64,000 nucleotides of DNA from Ulva prolifera (lineage: Eukaryota > Chlorophyta > Ulvophyceae > Ulvales > Ulvaceae): assembly GCA_023078555.1 (NCBI GenBank), contig CM041197.1, positions 7,534,842-7,598,841 of the forward strand, written 5' to 3'. Position 1 is the stretch's first letter. Each line of letters opens with the position of its first letter. Of the stretch, positions 11,147-24,100 are shown one piece after another. The notes below the pieces were generated by a model. That model saw only the letters and a list, made by a program, of their open reading frames with translations, was not told the origin of the DNA and searched no databases. A program made the position numbers and the translations under genes.

Positions 11147-14100
11147 TCATGCCGGCCGTGCACGACCTATCTCGAGGAGCATCAAGCCCGATCGATGATA
11201 TGGAAGGCGCGTACCAGGCAATGGCTCGTTGCTCTCAGGGGTGCTCTGAAGGTTCCCCAGGAACTGTCGCACTGACCAGCGGTCTGCAGCATCGAGCGCA
11301 ACAAGGCGCAGTGCAGCCCTGCCCACCTCGCTTGAACGCAGCTCCGCATGCATGCTCTGAGCTGGAGCTCCCCAAGGCGGCACACGGCTGTCCAGGCGCT
11401 CGCCCGGTGCCTGCAAGCCGCTCAGGCCACTCACTCAGCCGATGCTCGGTGCTGCCACAGAAACGTTACGACTTCCCGACGCAATGCAAAAAAGGCATGC
11501 CCGTTTGAAGTAGACTGTACAGTGCAAGCTTCACCATCATGCAGACACCAGCCAATGGAAGCTATGAGAAAGCACGCCAATGCAGCATGGGTGGTCCTCT
11601 ACGAGTAGACCTGAGGCAGCTGCAAATGCTGGAGCCCAGGCAAATGTGAGATGCTGTGGATCTGACTCACAGCACTGCTGGGAGGAGGCCGCAAATGGCG
11701 AATCACTATCCGCGACATTATACCACAGAGGGCCACACCTCGGCTGTCATAGATGACGGGGTGCCGATAGGGCTGTCCTCGCTCAGCAGGTTGCAAGCAA
11801 TCACGCCGAAGGACCAGGCATCTGCCGCCTGGGCCGCAGTCAGCCTCTCCTTCCTGAGATGTGCCAGTACAACCTGCGGCAGCGCAGAGGCTTCAGGAGG
11901 GACAGTTGACTCCACGCTTGCCCCTGCGCTGCACACCATAGAGCAGCTAGCGAATCTCCAGGTGTCATCAGCCTTGAAGTACAACAGTTTCTCGGGTGTG
12001 ATGTTGCGGTGCGCGAAGCCGTGGTCATGAAGTCTGACGATGCAGCTTGCCGCTCCCTCCAGCACCTGCATGACACGGCCTCCTGAAGCTTGCCCAGAGT
12101 CAATCCCTGCACAACTTGGCCGGCCAGCAGAATTCTGAAGCCACATAGACCAGTCGTACAGGTTTGGTTCAGGAGAATGGACCTGGTTCTGACGAGGTTT
12201 TGGCCCAAAGCTTTGCCACAGTCACACAGACTGCAGGTCACTGGGAGCCGAAACCTGGTTATGGCATGGCTATGGAATGCAGATGCGCGGCACCACCCAG
12301 AAATAATGGATGTCTGCATCAGGTTGAAACGCCGACGGCCACACAGCAATCAGTCTAGTCATCCGACTTTGATGCCATGTAGGATACCTTGATGTCGACA
12401 GGTGTCCTCCGAGAGATTCCAGATCCTCGAATCGTGACACTCACAAAGACTGCATGGGGCAATGCACACCTTCCTGATGGCTGTGAGCCTGGCAAGCCGA
12501 TTGGGGTTGCTTGTGCTTGTGGCAGACACATCTCCAGATCGAAGATTCGCATGGAGCCGCGGGCCCTGAGCATCCGATGCAGACGCAGCTCGCACTGCCG
12601 CGAGCACCCTCTCGCACACCTGCACTAGGTTCTCCCCCAGCTGTACGACCATGAAGGGCCGCTTCAGCACGGCGATGGCTTTGCGGCTCTCTGTGTTGGA
12701 CAAGAGATCGCGTTCATCGCGATCCAGATCATTCGCCCCGTATCCCTGCATAAGCACAGACGATCATGGACAATACAGTCTCTTAGGGCAAGAGGTGCAA
12801 CATGCCTGCATCAACTTGGATTTCACATCCTCTTTGCACTCAGATCGCAAATCTCTCTGTGTGGAGGAATGGTTGGCCAGACGAATACACCTCACCAACT
12901 AAAATTTACAGCCAGCAGCGACTGGCGGGTGAAGCCCGCTCTGCCTTGAGCCATATGTGAAAAGGAGCAGATGAAAACATTATCGACTAACGAGCCATTG
13001 CTTCACCACGACGGCACTGGTGTGAGGCAATAGACACAGGTGGGCAGGGCAGAGCCAAGCATGCAGCTGAACGCAGGCCTACACGAAACAGGGATCCACG
13101 AGCTTGATCAAAGACCATGTGGCATCAATCAGGGACTAGCAGCAGGCGCTGCAGCCTTTACACGTGGATGAGAAAGACCGGGCGGAGAGCGTGTTGATAT
13201 AGCACGGCATCGACATGCAGCAAGAGGTGGATGCACACAAAATCGTAGACGCGAGGTAGTAAGCTCCGCAAGTAGGCCTGGTCAGGCAGGCCATATGGTC
13301 GGAGGCGCTGCTGGAACGCTGATTCGTCAGAGAACACCGTCAACGCCACGAGTTCCTGGTCGCTGTCCCCCGGCGGCGGCAGAACTTGAAATACCACAGA
13401 GCGACCTGCATTCAGCGCAGTGCTCACAAAGGACGCGCCACATCCCGCACATCTGAGCACCAACTGCATCAGATTCGATGAAGAGACGCGACGTGGGTCT
13501 GGCTTCTGATAGGCTGGCGAGAGAGTCACGCGCTGCCGGTGTCCAGCATCGAGCACGAAGGGGCATGTGAGAGAAGAACACAAAATTCTGGATCATGACA
13601 AGCGCCGTGTGCATCCACGGCAGAAATCAACGGGGGAGCGGACCTCCGGGCAGCATGCCCCGCACCGGGTCAGGCCACGTGCAGCCGTGCAGCTTCAGCC
13701 CGGCGAGACCCTGCAGGAGGGTGGCCGAGACTTTGGTCTGCTGCAGTTGCTGCAAGTCCCGCAAGCCCACGAACACCGCGTCCTCAAAGTCAAATGCATG
13801 CTTCTGGACCTCCAAGACACCGCGGCCTGCTTCACCGGGGAGGGCAGGCGCCTCGATCGCAGTCGGAAGGAGAGACACGCCTGCTGCTGTGAGGTAGTCC
13901 AGCACAGCGTCTGCAGGGACTGCGTCTGCGTGTGATGCCCAGGGACGAGCGGATGTGACACCCTGCACCGGCACACGCGTCCTCTGTTTCAAACACTGAC
14001 CACATAGCGCATGGCTGCTGCGCTCAGGCCTCGCGAGGTCATAAGTGCAGCTGGCTTCCAAGACCAGTAGCACAGCGCAGAAGCAGCCGGTGGCCACACT

Positions 14101-14880
14101 CCTCGACCTCCCCAACGAGCATGCCCACGCTGAAGGACGGTGAATGAACACTGGTTACAAAACAGCAAGAACGGATATCTGTCGTTGGCAAGGTGCAATG
14201 GTGTCGATGTGTGGAACAAGCAGACAAAACTATAGTGTAGGATGCACTGGATCTAGTGCGGACCCTTTTTCAATCACATCCGACCGTATCGCCAGGTCCA
14301 GCAACGCAACACGCCTTTACGTGATGGGGCCGCTCGAGGTGTGATCTCCACGGCAGCAATGAGCAGAGCATACCTTGTCAGTGGTGGCATCGCTGGTGTC
14401 ACCCGATGCAGGCTGAAGAGGTGGGAGGGGTTTGTAGTCCCTGCTACGAGGCAGCTCTGCAGAGCTGCCAACTGCGGCCGGGCTCGGCAGCAGTACATCG
14501 CCACCAAGGACGGGTGTCGGAGGGTCTCGCATGTCCGTCATGTCCCCACCTTGATCCGCCGAGGTCTCGTCTCCGCCGTGTGCATCTGTGCCGGCCCCGT
14601 GTACAGGACGCGGTACCGCGCCAGGCAACCAAGGCAGCTCAAGTGTCACGGCACATGGCTCTTCGTTGTCAGCTACAACACCACCGCAGTGTGGCATCGT
14701 GCCTGCTTCAGGGAGTTCAGGCAGGAGTTGTGACAGGCGCTCTTCGCAGGCTGAGGAGATGAGGTCAGACAGGGAGGCGTCGAGGCCAGCATCGGCGGTG
14801 GTGGCCATGAAGGCGTCGAGGTCGTGAAGCTGCAGGTACGTGTACCAGTCCAGATCGTCCAGCTGTGAGACCGGCGTGCC
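11147..14880 (-). CDS. Gene C: pseudokinase paralogue of A and B
   Basis: Minus-strand exons, from 5': 14880-14374 (acidic and disordered, with LQLHDLDAF), about 13968-13665, about 13545-13250, about 12745-12380, about 12090-11735 and 11410-11147 (stop). Homology to A and B is clear in the C-lobe (VPPWGAPA against PLPWEALS; DAWSFGVIACNLL) and in the hinge (PFMVVQLGENL). Three catalytic positions are replaced. The beta-3 VAIK reads VALT (ACG at 13338-13340), HRDIKPGN reads HRNITPEK (AAC at 12003-12005), and DFG is replaced by ASC near 11945. The segment after the DFG position continues without the intron that A and B share there. The frame is open, so this looks like a functional pseudokinase rather than a dead copy. 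A C-x-x-C pair (RCAGCGASF) lies just ahead of beta-3. Confidence 0.65.
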
Positions 14881-14982
14881 CTGCACACTCCACGCAACGT
14901 CCCCCTGGCCCATGCATACACACCAGGCAACTGTGGCGCGTGGCCCGGCTGTCGCCAATGATTGGGACTGCGCACCACGTGA

Positions 14983-15298
14983 TGCGCCCATGCATTGATC
15001 AGGTGTTCTGCAGAGCAGACAAGCACGAAGTCTTCAACACATTGAAAGCATGAAGTGCGATAGGAGCCTTAAGCTGTGAAACAATGGATGGAGGGCAATT
15101 CTATAAAGGCGGGTGTGACAATTGCAAGTGACGCCAGCGGGTGCTGCCCTGACGCCCATACATTGATGAGGTGTTCTGCAAAGCAGACCGCGCAGGACGT
15201 CTTCAACGAATGGAAAGCATGAAGTGCGATAGGAGCCTTGAGCCGTGAAGCTTGTGTGACCGTCGCACGCGAGACCAGCGGATGCTGCCCAGACGCGC
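14983..15298. repeat. Two-unit direct tandem repeat, about 168-bp period
   Basis: Unit 1 (from 14983) and unit 2 (from 15151) share long blocks such as AAAGCATGAAGTGCGATAGG, GTGTTCTGC and GACGCCAGCGG/GAGACCAGCGG. The units differ by scattered substitutions and small indels, so the duplication is not recent. It lies upstream of the 14880 acceptor, in presumed intron sequence of gene C. Confidence 0.75.
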
Positions 15299-16050
15299 TG
15301 CATAAGACACGATGCGGCATCGGTGTGAAAATGCCGCCACAGTGCCTGGCACACTGCACCTCCGCTCGCCAGAATCGGGTGCTGTGACACATCAGAGCCA
15401 ATAGAAACATGGGCCGATCCATGGATGCATTGGCGCCGTTGGCTCAGCCGACTGTGGCAATGCTGCAAGAGAGGGAGGGGCGCACGGGTAGTGGTACACG
15501 CTTCACGAAGGTGGAGATCTTCCGACTCTCCCAGAACATGTCCCGCCCCAGCGCCACAGCATGCACCGGCCCTGCCTGCCCGGCCCCGACACCGCCCTGC
15601 ACAGCACCAACCTCCACGTTCGAAGCCTAGCGTGTCACAGCCGTACAGTCGCGTGAATGGTAACACGCGTGTGCTCGAGCCATGGCTCGAGAGTCCACCT
15701 GGCCCGGACGAAGCCAGAGTGACTTTCCTGATGGGTCGCATATCTCAGAGATACTGTGCTCAGCCACGCAGATATCACCAATGACAGCAGCTACCGGCAC
15801 TGCACTTCGCTCACACTGCAGAGACGAATGCAAACAATCAGGCATGGTCAGATCGCGCCCTTCAGGGCGCGGGGCACACCTCGGACTTCACATCGGCTCC
15901 CTCCGAAGCGGCTGGCGTATACTCATCGAAAGCCTGTAGCTCCACAGCGTCCTGCACGGCACTCACATGTCATGGCAGCGGTGCAGGGGAGGCCCTAGCA
16001 CTCGCAGGTGCAGTCGGGTCGTGAGCCGGTGGCGGTGAGCCACTGCAGGC

Positions 16051-16142
16051 CCGCCATGCAGCATTGTTGGGGCTGCCACCCCGCAATTAGACCTGAGTAA
16101 TCGGAAGCGTTCGATGTGATCGGGCCCGACGACCCAACACTG
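16051..16142. mobile_element. hAT-type MITE copy, 92 bp
   Basis: Reverse-orientation copy of the 31000-31101 family. It ends in GACCCAACACTG and contains GATCGGGCCCGA and GGGGCTGCCACCCC. A perfect 8-bp target duplication CTGCAGGC flanks it (16043-16050 and 16143-16150). The left terminus is altered relative to the consensus. Confidence 0.75.
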
Positions 16143-16161
16143 CTGCAGGCTGCTGGGCAGG

Positions 16162-19100
16162 TCACAGACCAGCCTCGTCCGGGCAGGGTGCTGCAAGCAC
16201 GAGCCCCGTGGAGTCGGCAATGACATGCCAGTCTGCCAGCAGCAGGCTGGAGTAGACGCAAACGGAGCGGCCGCACGGCATGCATGCATGCATTGACTGT
16301 GGCGAGAGCCGGACCGCGCAGCATGCCGCCTCAAACTCCTCATCGTGGACCTCGTATCGGCGCAAGTCGGCAGGCAGCGCGGGCTCATGCGTGCAGTCAT
16401 CAGCATGCATTTTGACGCCTGTAGGCTTTGAGTCCCGCAGCTTGTTTTGGCTCGCCTGCACAAGGCGTGGAGTTATCCGCGATACAGCAGTTCAGGACCC
16501 TAAAAACATGAGAAGATGGGAGCAGGAGGGTGAATGAGTCGGGAACATGGCAGCGACCGCATGCTCCCCAGTTAATGTATCAATGATGAACACGAGCATG
16601 CAGACATGGCGAGCCACCTCACACAGCCGCAGTCCCACAGCATCAGCTGTGTTGAGTGTGAGCTGCCTCCACTTTCGACACCATGCACCTTCGCCGCTTC
16701 AGCAGAGTTGAACCAGCACAAAATCTTGCACGGAAATCTTCAGGCTGTGAAAAACAGGAGGGTCCCACATGGCAGCGCTGCTGGTGAGCGTATGAACGAG
16801 CGGCGGTGACAGAGTGGCAGCTGCTCAGAGTCGCACCAGGTGCATCACTCCTTCGACCGATACAGCTGTGCCACAGCATGGCAGCGCCAGGGGCTGCTGT
16901 GGGCCTTCAAAGCGAAAGATCTTCCCAGTGACTGGACATCTTGAACACTTCGTTGTCGGCTTCATCTGCGGCGAACGATACAGCTGTCGGATCGGCCGCG
17001 CTGTCAGGGACGTACAGTCGGACATGAGACATCATACCGCTCCGCAGGCATTTGGAACGTTGCCGGGCCAATGGTGGGCTGAACGAAAAAGGGTTCGTGG
17101 ACGATCAGTGGAATCAAGCACATGCCACTCAGAAGCAAGCTCGGCTCTCACCTTGCGAACAGGCCTGGCCCGCTGTTCAGAAAACAGGCCGTATTCTACA
17201 GCATGGGTGCAGTTCATGCGCATGCGATTTGCCTGAAGGAAGTGATCCAGACCAGCGGGAGGCGCCGCCGATTGCATGCACGGCCCGTTGTCCACAGTGC
17301 TTTCCGATGCGGCAGCAGGACGGCCCCCCGCTGATCGCGGCGCGGCATCACCACTCCTCAAGTCATGCATGATCTGGACCTGCATGCAATGTTCCTGTGT
17401 ACGCGCGCCTGCTTTCCACTTTGCAGCTGGCAAGGGATGCCTCATGCAGCCTCTTGTGACACGCTCACTAAATGATCGCAGTCTCCTCCACAGCCGTATC
17501 GCGGCGGTGGTGGATGTCGGTCAGATGATGCAGTCACGCATCACGTGCACAAAGGGAGCCCTGCGCATGCAACAACGCCAGGGCATAGGAATGGAAAGCC
17601 GCAGAGCCACAGTATCGATCGTCATCCCCGAAGACGGCGGTCACACCCAGTAGACATCCGGCCGGCATACAATGACTTCAGAGTCGGCTGTTGTGAATAG
17701 CAGCATTCTGCGGCCTGGGTGGCAATACGTGCATACGCATGGGGCCCAGGGCTTGGACCCCCAGTTCACAGCTGCACCGGCAGTCCAGCAGCAACACCTT
17801 CGAGGCCAACGCAGCAGGGACTTGCAGGACACTCACCTGCACCACTCCCAGCTTGATGAGCAGGTCTGCAACGAACTGCATCTTGCTGACAGCCGGGTGG
17901 CCATCGGTCGCCGGGGTGAAGCGGTCGGTGGCTGTCTCCGCGAAGTCGGGGCTCATGCTACAGCGCAGGGCAGCCTGGACGTCCACAGCGCCTTGCAGCG
18001 GCTGCATCATCGCATGACAGAACTCCTGCAGATGGAACGCTACATCAGAGGACCATGTGTGGAGTTGTGGTAGGCCTGCGCCCGCCCCAGCATCCTCAGC
18101 CCTTCAGCTACTCTGCGAATTGAGCAGACCACCCCGGGGCGGATGTGAGGTGGAGATGTCAGCAGCCGCTTCACACCATGACACACAACCTTCAAGGCTG
18201 ACCTCTTACTAGCTGGTTTATGCCGAAGTGTTCCATCTTGTAGCAGGTACATGGATGCAGTGACTTCGTGCCCGTTCACACCACCTCACCTTCTCACAAC
18301 CAGCCAATGTCACACTTCTGGACTCTTCACATCTGACAAGGGCAGACACGGTGGATGTTGTGCACTGGCATGGCGCTGCAGCATGTAACATTTAGCTACC
18401 TAGGGAAGCTCTGATTGCAGGCGGTCAAGGCATGGGGTTGGCATACGCATGGCAGTTCTTAGGCACAGCTTGGCGCCGTCGGAGGTGGGAGCACAAGTAC
18501 AGGTAGCTCCTCTGCTCACCGCAGCTGGCTTGTGTTACATGGAGTCGGACTGGCCGGAAGTCTGACTGGCCGGTAGCACCGGCAGGGCAACGAACACCGC
18601 AGCTGGCTTCCGTGTGTGAGATCACAGAGGCAGGTGTGGGAGGGGCAGCGCACCGCCCACATCGCAAAGAGGCCGTCGCAGACCCGCCCGAGGCTGCACA
18701 GGGCCGAGCCCTGCTGATCCGGCCCGCTGGAATCCTCGTCCGTGCTCCCGGGGCTACTCCGCGACCGGTCCACCAGGTCCTGCATGTCAGCACCCATTGG
18801 TGGATTACATTGATGGCATCCTGTTGGTGCATGCAGCAGGCAAGGCCCTTGACCAGTGTTGAGTCATCACGCTGTTAAACTGAGAGTTATCAGGTCTGAT
18901 GTGTGAACAGCAGCCCTGGCAATGCTGCAAGTCAAACCAACACCGTCCTAGAATCCCATGCAAAGAACAATGCAGTGCCTGCGAGGCGTTCTCTGAGACC
19001 AGCCTGCAGATGCCCTCATGGTGCTTGCATTCATACATGTGGGACCTCCTGAGAGCACCCAACGAGTTGTTGAAGTCCGGAGCCATGTGCACCAATGATG

Positions 19101-20581
19101 ACAAAGGACACAGCTCCCAGAATGTCCACAGATGAGACTATGCATGACAAGGGCAGTGTCTGCAGCCACATGCCAGGGCACACCTTGATGCATGCAACCG
19201 CAACTGTGCACACCGCACACGCCTTCGCGGCCTGGCCCAGAATCGTGCGCAGTGAGCATGCATGGGCACCAGACCCGACTTTGCCCAACAGCATCGCGCC
19301 GTATCCCAGCCGCAGCTCAACATTGTCTGGAGCAGCCTCCTGCACGCGCCGAGAGACCTGTAGGTGGGGTGGTTCCACCGGTGTGCTGCATATGCTGTGG
19401 CGCCAGCATTACCAGCGCCGGGACAACGGGCGTCGCGGAAGGCCGCCTGTGCCCCGGTACACAGCATGGGGGCAAAATGCAGCCACCAGCTGGGCGCCGA
19501 GCGACCGCCACGGGTCCAGTGTTATGGTGTAGCACACGGCAGGACACTGTGGACCTGGGTGGCCACAAAACATGTGCCAGCATGGCCAGGCTCGACGCCG
19601 ACTGCCTGCTTCAGCAGCAACATGCATGCACATTCACAACGCTCGTAACACGGCCGACCGCGAAGCCCCGCCAACGGACGAGTTGACCGGCATGGCAAAT
19701 TTGCCGTACTCAGAAGCGAGGCAAGCAACTGATTAGCGTAGAATATGCGCATTCAGAGCCAAGGCGCCAGACGAACGGCAGGTCGAAAGATCAGGGACGT
19801 GCCATCTTGCCTGTCCCAGCCTTCGCCTCTTGATGCACCTGGCCGAGCGCCTCGGCAACCCGTGCCACTGACGCCGGCACACCCTCCCCTACCCTGCATG
19901 CTTCCCTAGCGTTTTGAACATGAGAACTTAACACTGCCCATCATCACCGCGGCACGCACATTGCGACCACACCGCTGATCGCCATGATCATGAGCCCCCG
20001 TGCACTGACAGGCGCGTGCACCGCCCCAGAGCACGGGGTCAACGTTGCCCAGATACCAGAGCAGCATCACATCTGGTCTCACACAGGAAGGCGGCGCACC
20101 TGAAGCAATTGGCTGCGCGGCCGAGAGAGAATAGGCCTGCCCCAGAGTTCACGCCTCGAGCTGGCTGGGCACGCGGCCCTCTGCCGCGCCCCTCTTGAGC
20201 CTTCCCGGCCACATCCTGGATGAAGCAGTCATGCGCAGACTTCACAGAGTCCCGCCAGTGCTGCAGTTCGGCAAGGCACACGCACAGCAGCGCCTCAGCG
20301 TCTGCATTGGGAGCCGTGGAGTTGTTGTCGAGAGCACATCTGCTGCTGCCAGGTGCCTGCTGAGTGACCCTCTGCGGCACAGTGCTGCTGTACCGATGGC
20401 CACACACGACGCTCCTGACAAAGTCACTGCACAGGCTGCTTTGTGCGGGATCTCCGAGCATGCTCAGCTGCTCATCTGCTGGCCAGTCTCTGGCCGATGG
20501 CGGGGGGGCATGCGCAAAGCTGCTGAACTCGAAAGTGCCTCCTGCAGGGACTGACATGGACGGCGGTCCTGCGTCCTCCAC
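16162..20581 (-). CDS. Gene C upstream exon block, N-terminal helical region
   Basis: A series of probable minus-strand exons leading into gene C: about 20581-20200 (DADAEALLCVCL-like helical segment), 19357-19184 (LRLGYGAMLLGKV), about 18800-18655 (GSALCSLGRVCDGLFAM), 18025-17837 (EFCHAMMQPLQGAVDV, then RCSMSPDFAET) and about 16440-16300 (RRYEVHDEEFEAACCAV). Three of these have counterparts in gene E in the same order (44707-44533, from 43350, and about 41640-41450). Splice borders at 19357, 19184, 18025 and 17837 fit AG/GT with whole-codon lengths. No known domain was recognised. It is unproven that all these exons join the 11147-14880 kinase; some could be a separate gene. Confidence 0.45.
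18854..18945. mobile_element. Degenerate hAT-type MITE copy
   Basis: It starts CAGTGTTGAGTCATCACG and ends near GTCAAACCAACACCG, with the shared inner block CAGCCCTGGCAATGCTGCAA. No target duplication is recognisable, so this is probably an older copy. It lies in presumed gene C intron. Confidence 0.55.
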
Positions 20582-21183
20582 TTCATGCGCAGCTGAAACT
20601 AACCGCGCCCGTGGGAGAGCTTGATCTGGAAGCGAAGGATGGATTCCCGGTTGGCGGTTACGCCAGCATTGCTACTCGGGATCTGGGAGCTGCAGCGCCT
20701 GCACACTTTGAGGCCGGCACTGTGAGCTCCGCATGCCAGCCTGCTTGGCCCGGAAGGCCTTGTCGCGCAGATGCTTACGCAAAAATCCCTCCTTGCCGAA
20801 TGATGATGGGCTGGACAATCCCGGAGAACTTTCACGGCTACGCGCGCGTTCGATTCACCAACTGACAACAGGAGCACGTTGCCAAGCCGATCCAGACCGC
20901 ATCGCCACCTTGTCCACCTCGGCTTATGGTGTGATAATTGCGAGACGTTACACCACTGGACTGAATTTGTGGAAGACGGCTGCGGCGCAGCAGTGACAGC
21001 AGCGATAGAGAAAACACTCGCGCCCGTGCGCTGCGGGTGCAAGGCTCGAGCTGGGAGCAGCGCATGCGCAGAAAAGCAGCACCTAATAGAATACGTTCGG
21101 GCTTGTGCCGCGCGAGTCGGTCCCCTCTGCGGTTCACTGCTGCATGCAGGCATAAACCGACCGGTCGTCTTGGTGACATCCAA

Positions 21184-24100
21184 AGACCGTCGAATGTGCC
21201 TAGAGCTCCAGTATGTACGAATAATATTTTTGCAGAGTGTATCTTCGATTCAATCTGCTGGTGGCTCGGCGGTTATGGCCTCAACTTTCCCCCCGTTTAC
21301 AGCTAAACACAGGTGCTCGAACAGGGCGCGGGATATCTTGCATGCTTCACATCCAGATCATCCCAGTAGGCATAACGCATACCCACCGAAGCGTGTTGGG
21401 AAGCCGCTGCTTGCACGTTTGAGCGCATGACTGCGCACCGCGCGCTCGAGCGTACGTTCACACAATGGCGTGGGCAGTGTTGTCGCAGGTAACAGTCGTG
21501 TGAGGCTCGCCGCGGCGCATCGCGTCACAATTCGCGCGTACAGCCCGACGCACGTGCGCATGCCCGAAAAAGCAGCTGCTCTGTATCTGCAGATCAAGGT
21601 AGTAGTCTTGTCACAAGACTCTTGTGTCGAGGAACGCCCATGGTTGCAGAAAAGGGCTCTCGGCATTACATGTGCATGAACACTGGTGGCCTGCGAACCT
21701 ACCCTTCCACAAATTCCAGTGTATCTAAGATATGATGAACATATTTCTTGTTGTACAGCGTTCGGTTGGCGGCTGCTTCGCAGAATTTCTTGTGCTTTGT
21801 CTGAGTGGACCTGCCCTTTCTGTAACAACGTGCGGTCTGCCTCATGAGATCATGTTAGTGGTGTGAGACTCTTCGGTCCTTCGGATTGTATAAATGTCTC
21901 ACATGATCTTGTGACGCACATCACGGTGCATCATCGCATTGTTACTTCGGGATGCATTGCCTTGCAGTCTGCTTTAGTGCTCTGCCATGCTGTAAACCTA
22001 GATCATGCAATAATGGATATTGGGTGACTCGATCCTAAACCACAGAAGAGTGAACAACATTGATGGCACATACCAGCACCAGCTCCAGAACAAAGACAGA
22101 AGGTCAATTATGTGTGCACGTCAAGAGGGTCTGCGAAGCCACGAGCCACATGCATCTGTGCCCAGCAAGCATATACAGCCCTGTGCCATGCAGCCATGCG
22201 CCGTGGATATGAATGGCTGTCTCTGATCAGAATGGCTGTCTCTGATCAGCACCGCGAGTGTGTGTGCGTGTGTGGGTGTGAGAGTGGGCATGATGATGAG
22301 TTTGCGACATTGCGCCCGGCGTCTCTTCAATCATGATGTCATCAAGGTCGAACGTACACATTCGCTTTGCCAGGTCCGGTTCCCTGGCTTTGCGTGTGAA
22401 TCCCAAAGGGCAGCACCAACATGGCATCAGCTCAACGTCCGCTCACTGCAAGTCCACCGGCATCATGCCGCAATGCAAACGCGCAGAGGCTTGCGATCTG
22501 AGCAAGGTGCCATTGATGCAGCGACATCAGAAAGAGCGATCTCCAGGTGCGATGCAAGCTCTGACCTTGGGTCTATGCGCATACAGATCTGTGCAGTACG
22601 TAGTCATGATATACTGGTCAGTATATCTTGCCAGCGAGGTGTGAAGGAAGGACGTATGACCTGTCGGTAATTGCGACGTCATAGCCTGAGCGGCTGCACG
22701 ACCTGGACGAGAGCTTAGCTGCAGTCTTCGAACGTGGGCGCCTCAGAGGCCTGCCATGACTGCTTTGTCTCCGATAAAGTAAAGGCTGCAGCAGCGGGAA
22801 CGAGGCCGGAGCAACAGCCGTTCTGCTCGCCTTGGATGACATTGCTGGGACGAGCGCATTACACGGACAGTCGGACACTCTGGATCACTGCGAGACATGA
22901 AGTCGTGCGCTGTGAATATGAACGTGACGCTATGCAATCACCTTGATGAGCACGAACTAGATTGAGCTGTTTGAACATGTGCACCACGTCAAGTGTTGGG
23001 ACAAAGGCAGCAAGGCGGGCAGCATCGCGAAAGTAGCAAGCAGACGAAGCAAACACCAAGACACCCACGCACATCTCACCCATCACCGGCGCAGCAAGCG
23101 ACACAGATCCGCAGACCGCCAAGCACACACCCACACACCAGCACACACACGCACAGACCCCACGGCCCACACACAACACAACCGGCCCCTCCGGCTTTTT
23201 CCTTTGTAACACACAACACAGCCGCCAACACCACAACGCCTGCCGCCGCGCGCCATACGACAGGGCCGCGCCCAACACGTCAAGTGTATCCGAACCCGCG
23301 GCGCCCGCGCACGCCGCACGTATCTCCACGCGGCACACATCTGACCCGTCACTGCGCACTGCTTCACGGTGGTTACATCGTGCAGTCGCGCACATCGCGG
23401 CCTGCGCGGCTGTTGCATGGGCAGATGCTGACGACTTGATGTGATGTGTGCCGCAAGACACATCACATCAAGTGTGATGCAAGACATCGCAGGAAATTCT
23501 GGGACCAGGGCCAAGAACTGATGCAGCGGTGCACATGCTGCGACGAACCGTGCACGGATGTGCTTGGATTGCACAGGGACTGCAAGCCCAGCATAGAAGT
23601 GCATGGTGTGATGCACAAGGCATGCCCGATAGAGTGAAGCACATCACTATCCCTGTACTCGACATTTCAGTGTACGTGTTTATCCTTGCCGCTCGAGCAT
23701 CAATGCGACAGCTACAGGTCGTGTTCGTATGTGCCATCATCGATGGTGTTACGGCGTAAACGCATGACTTGTATCACTATACTTCTGATCAGCTTTACAT
23801 GGGACGACTGGCCTTCTGGGACGCACATGAAGAACATCGCTGAGGAGTTGGGCAGCGTCGTTGGGATTCCTTTCAGGTGTGTCACGACCACTCCTTCCAG
23901 CAACCTTGTATCTGGATGTTGCTGCGTATGATCGCTTCAGCTGCGTTTGTCTTGTTGGCGTTGTGCCTTGGTGTTCCTAAGCCTGTCCGGAGATCTACAG
24001 CGTACGGACAGCATTCCACCTTGTACAGTTACAAATTTGTAATATCAATCGCTTGTCTGTTGGGAAATATACGAGGACGCCTGCCGTGATGGCACCACTC

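Noticed and set aside
20599-21183. Minus-strand frame with RVAVKVLRD, resembling a kinase beta-3 strand
   Set aside because: No other kinase motif nearby and no supported junction to gene C; could be chance.
22859-23461. 200-residue minus-strand frame rich in Cys and Val
   Set aside because: Arises from the CA/GT-rich simple repeat; no splice or domain support.
23438-23470. Short palindrome considered as a terminator or MITE
   Set aside because: A 13-bp stem without target duplication or a second copy; too little evidence.
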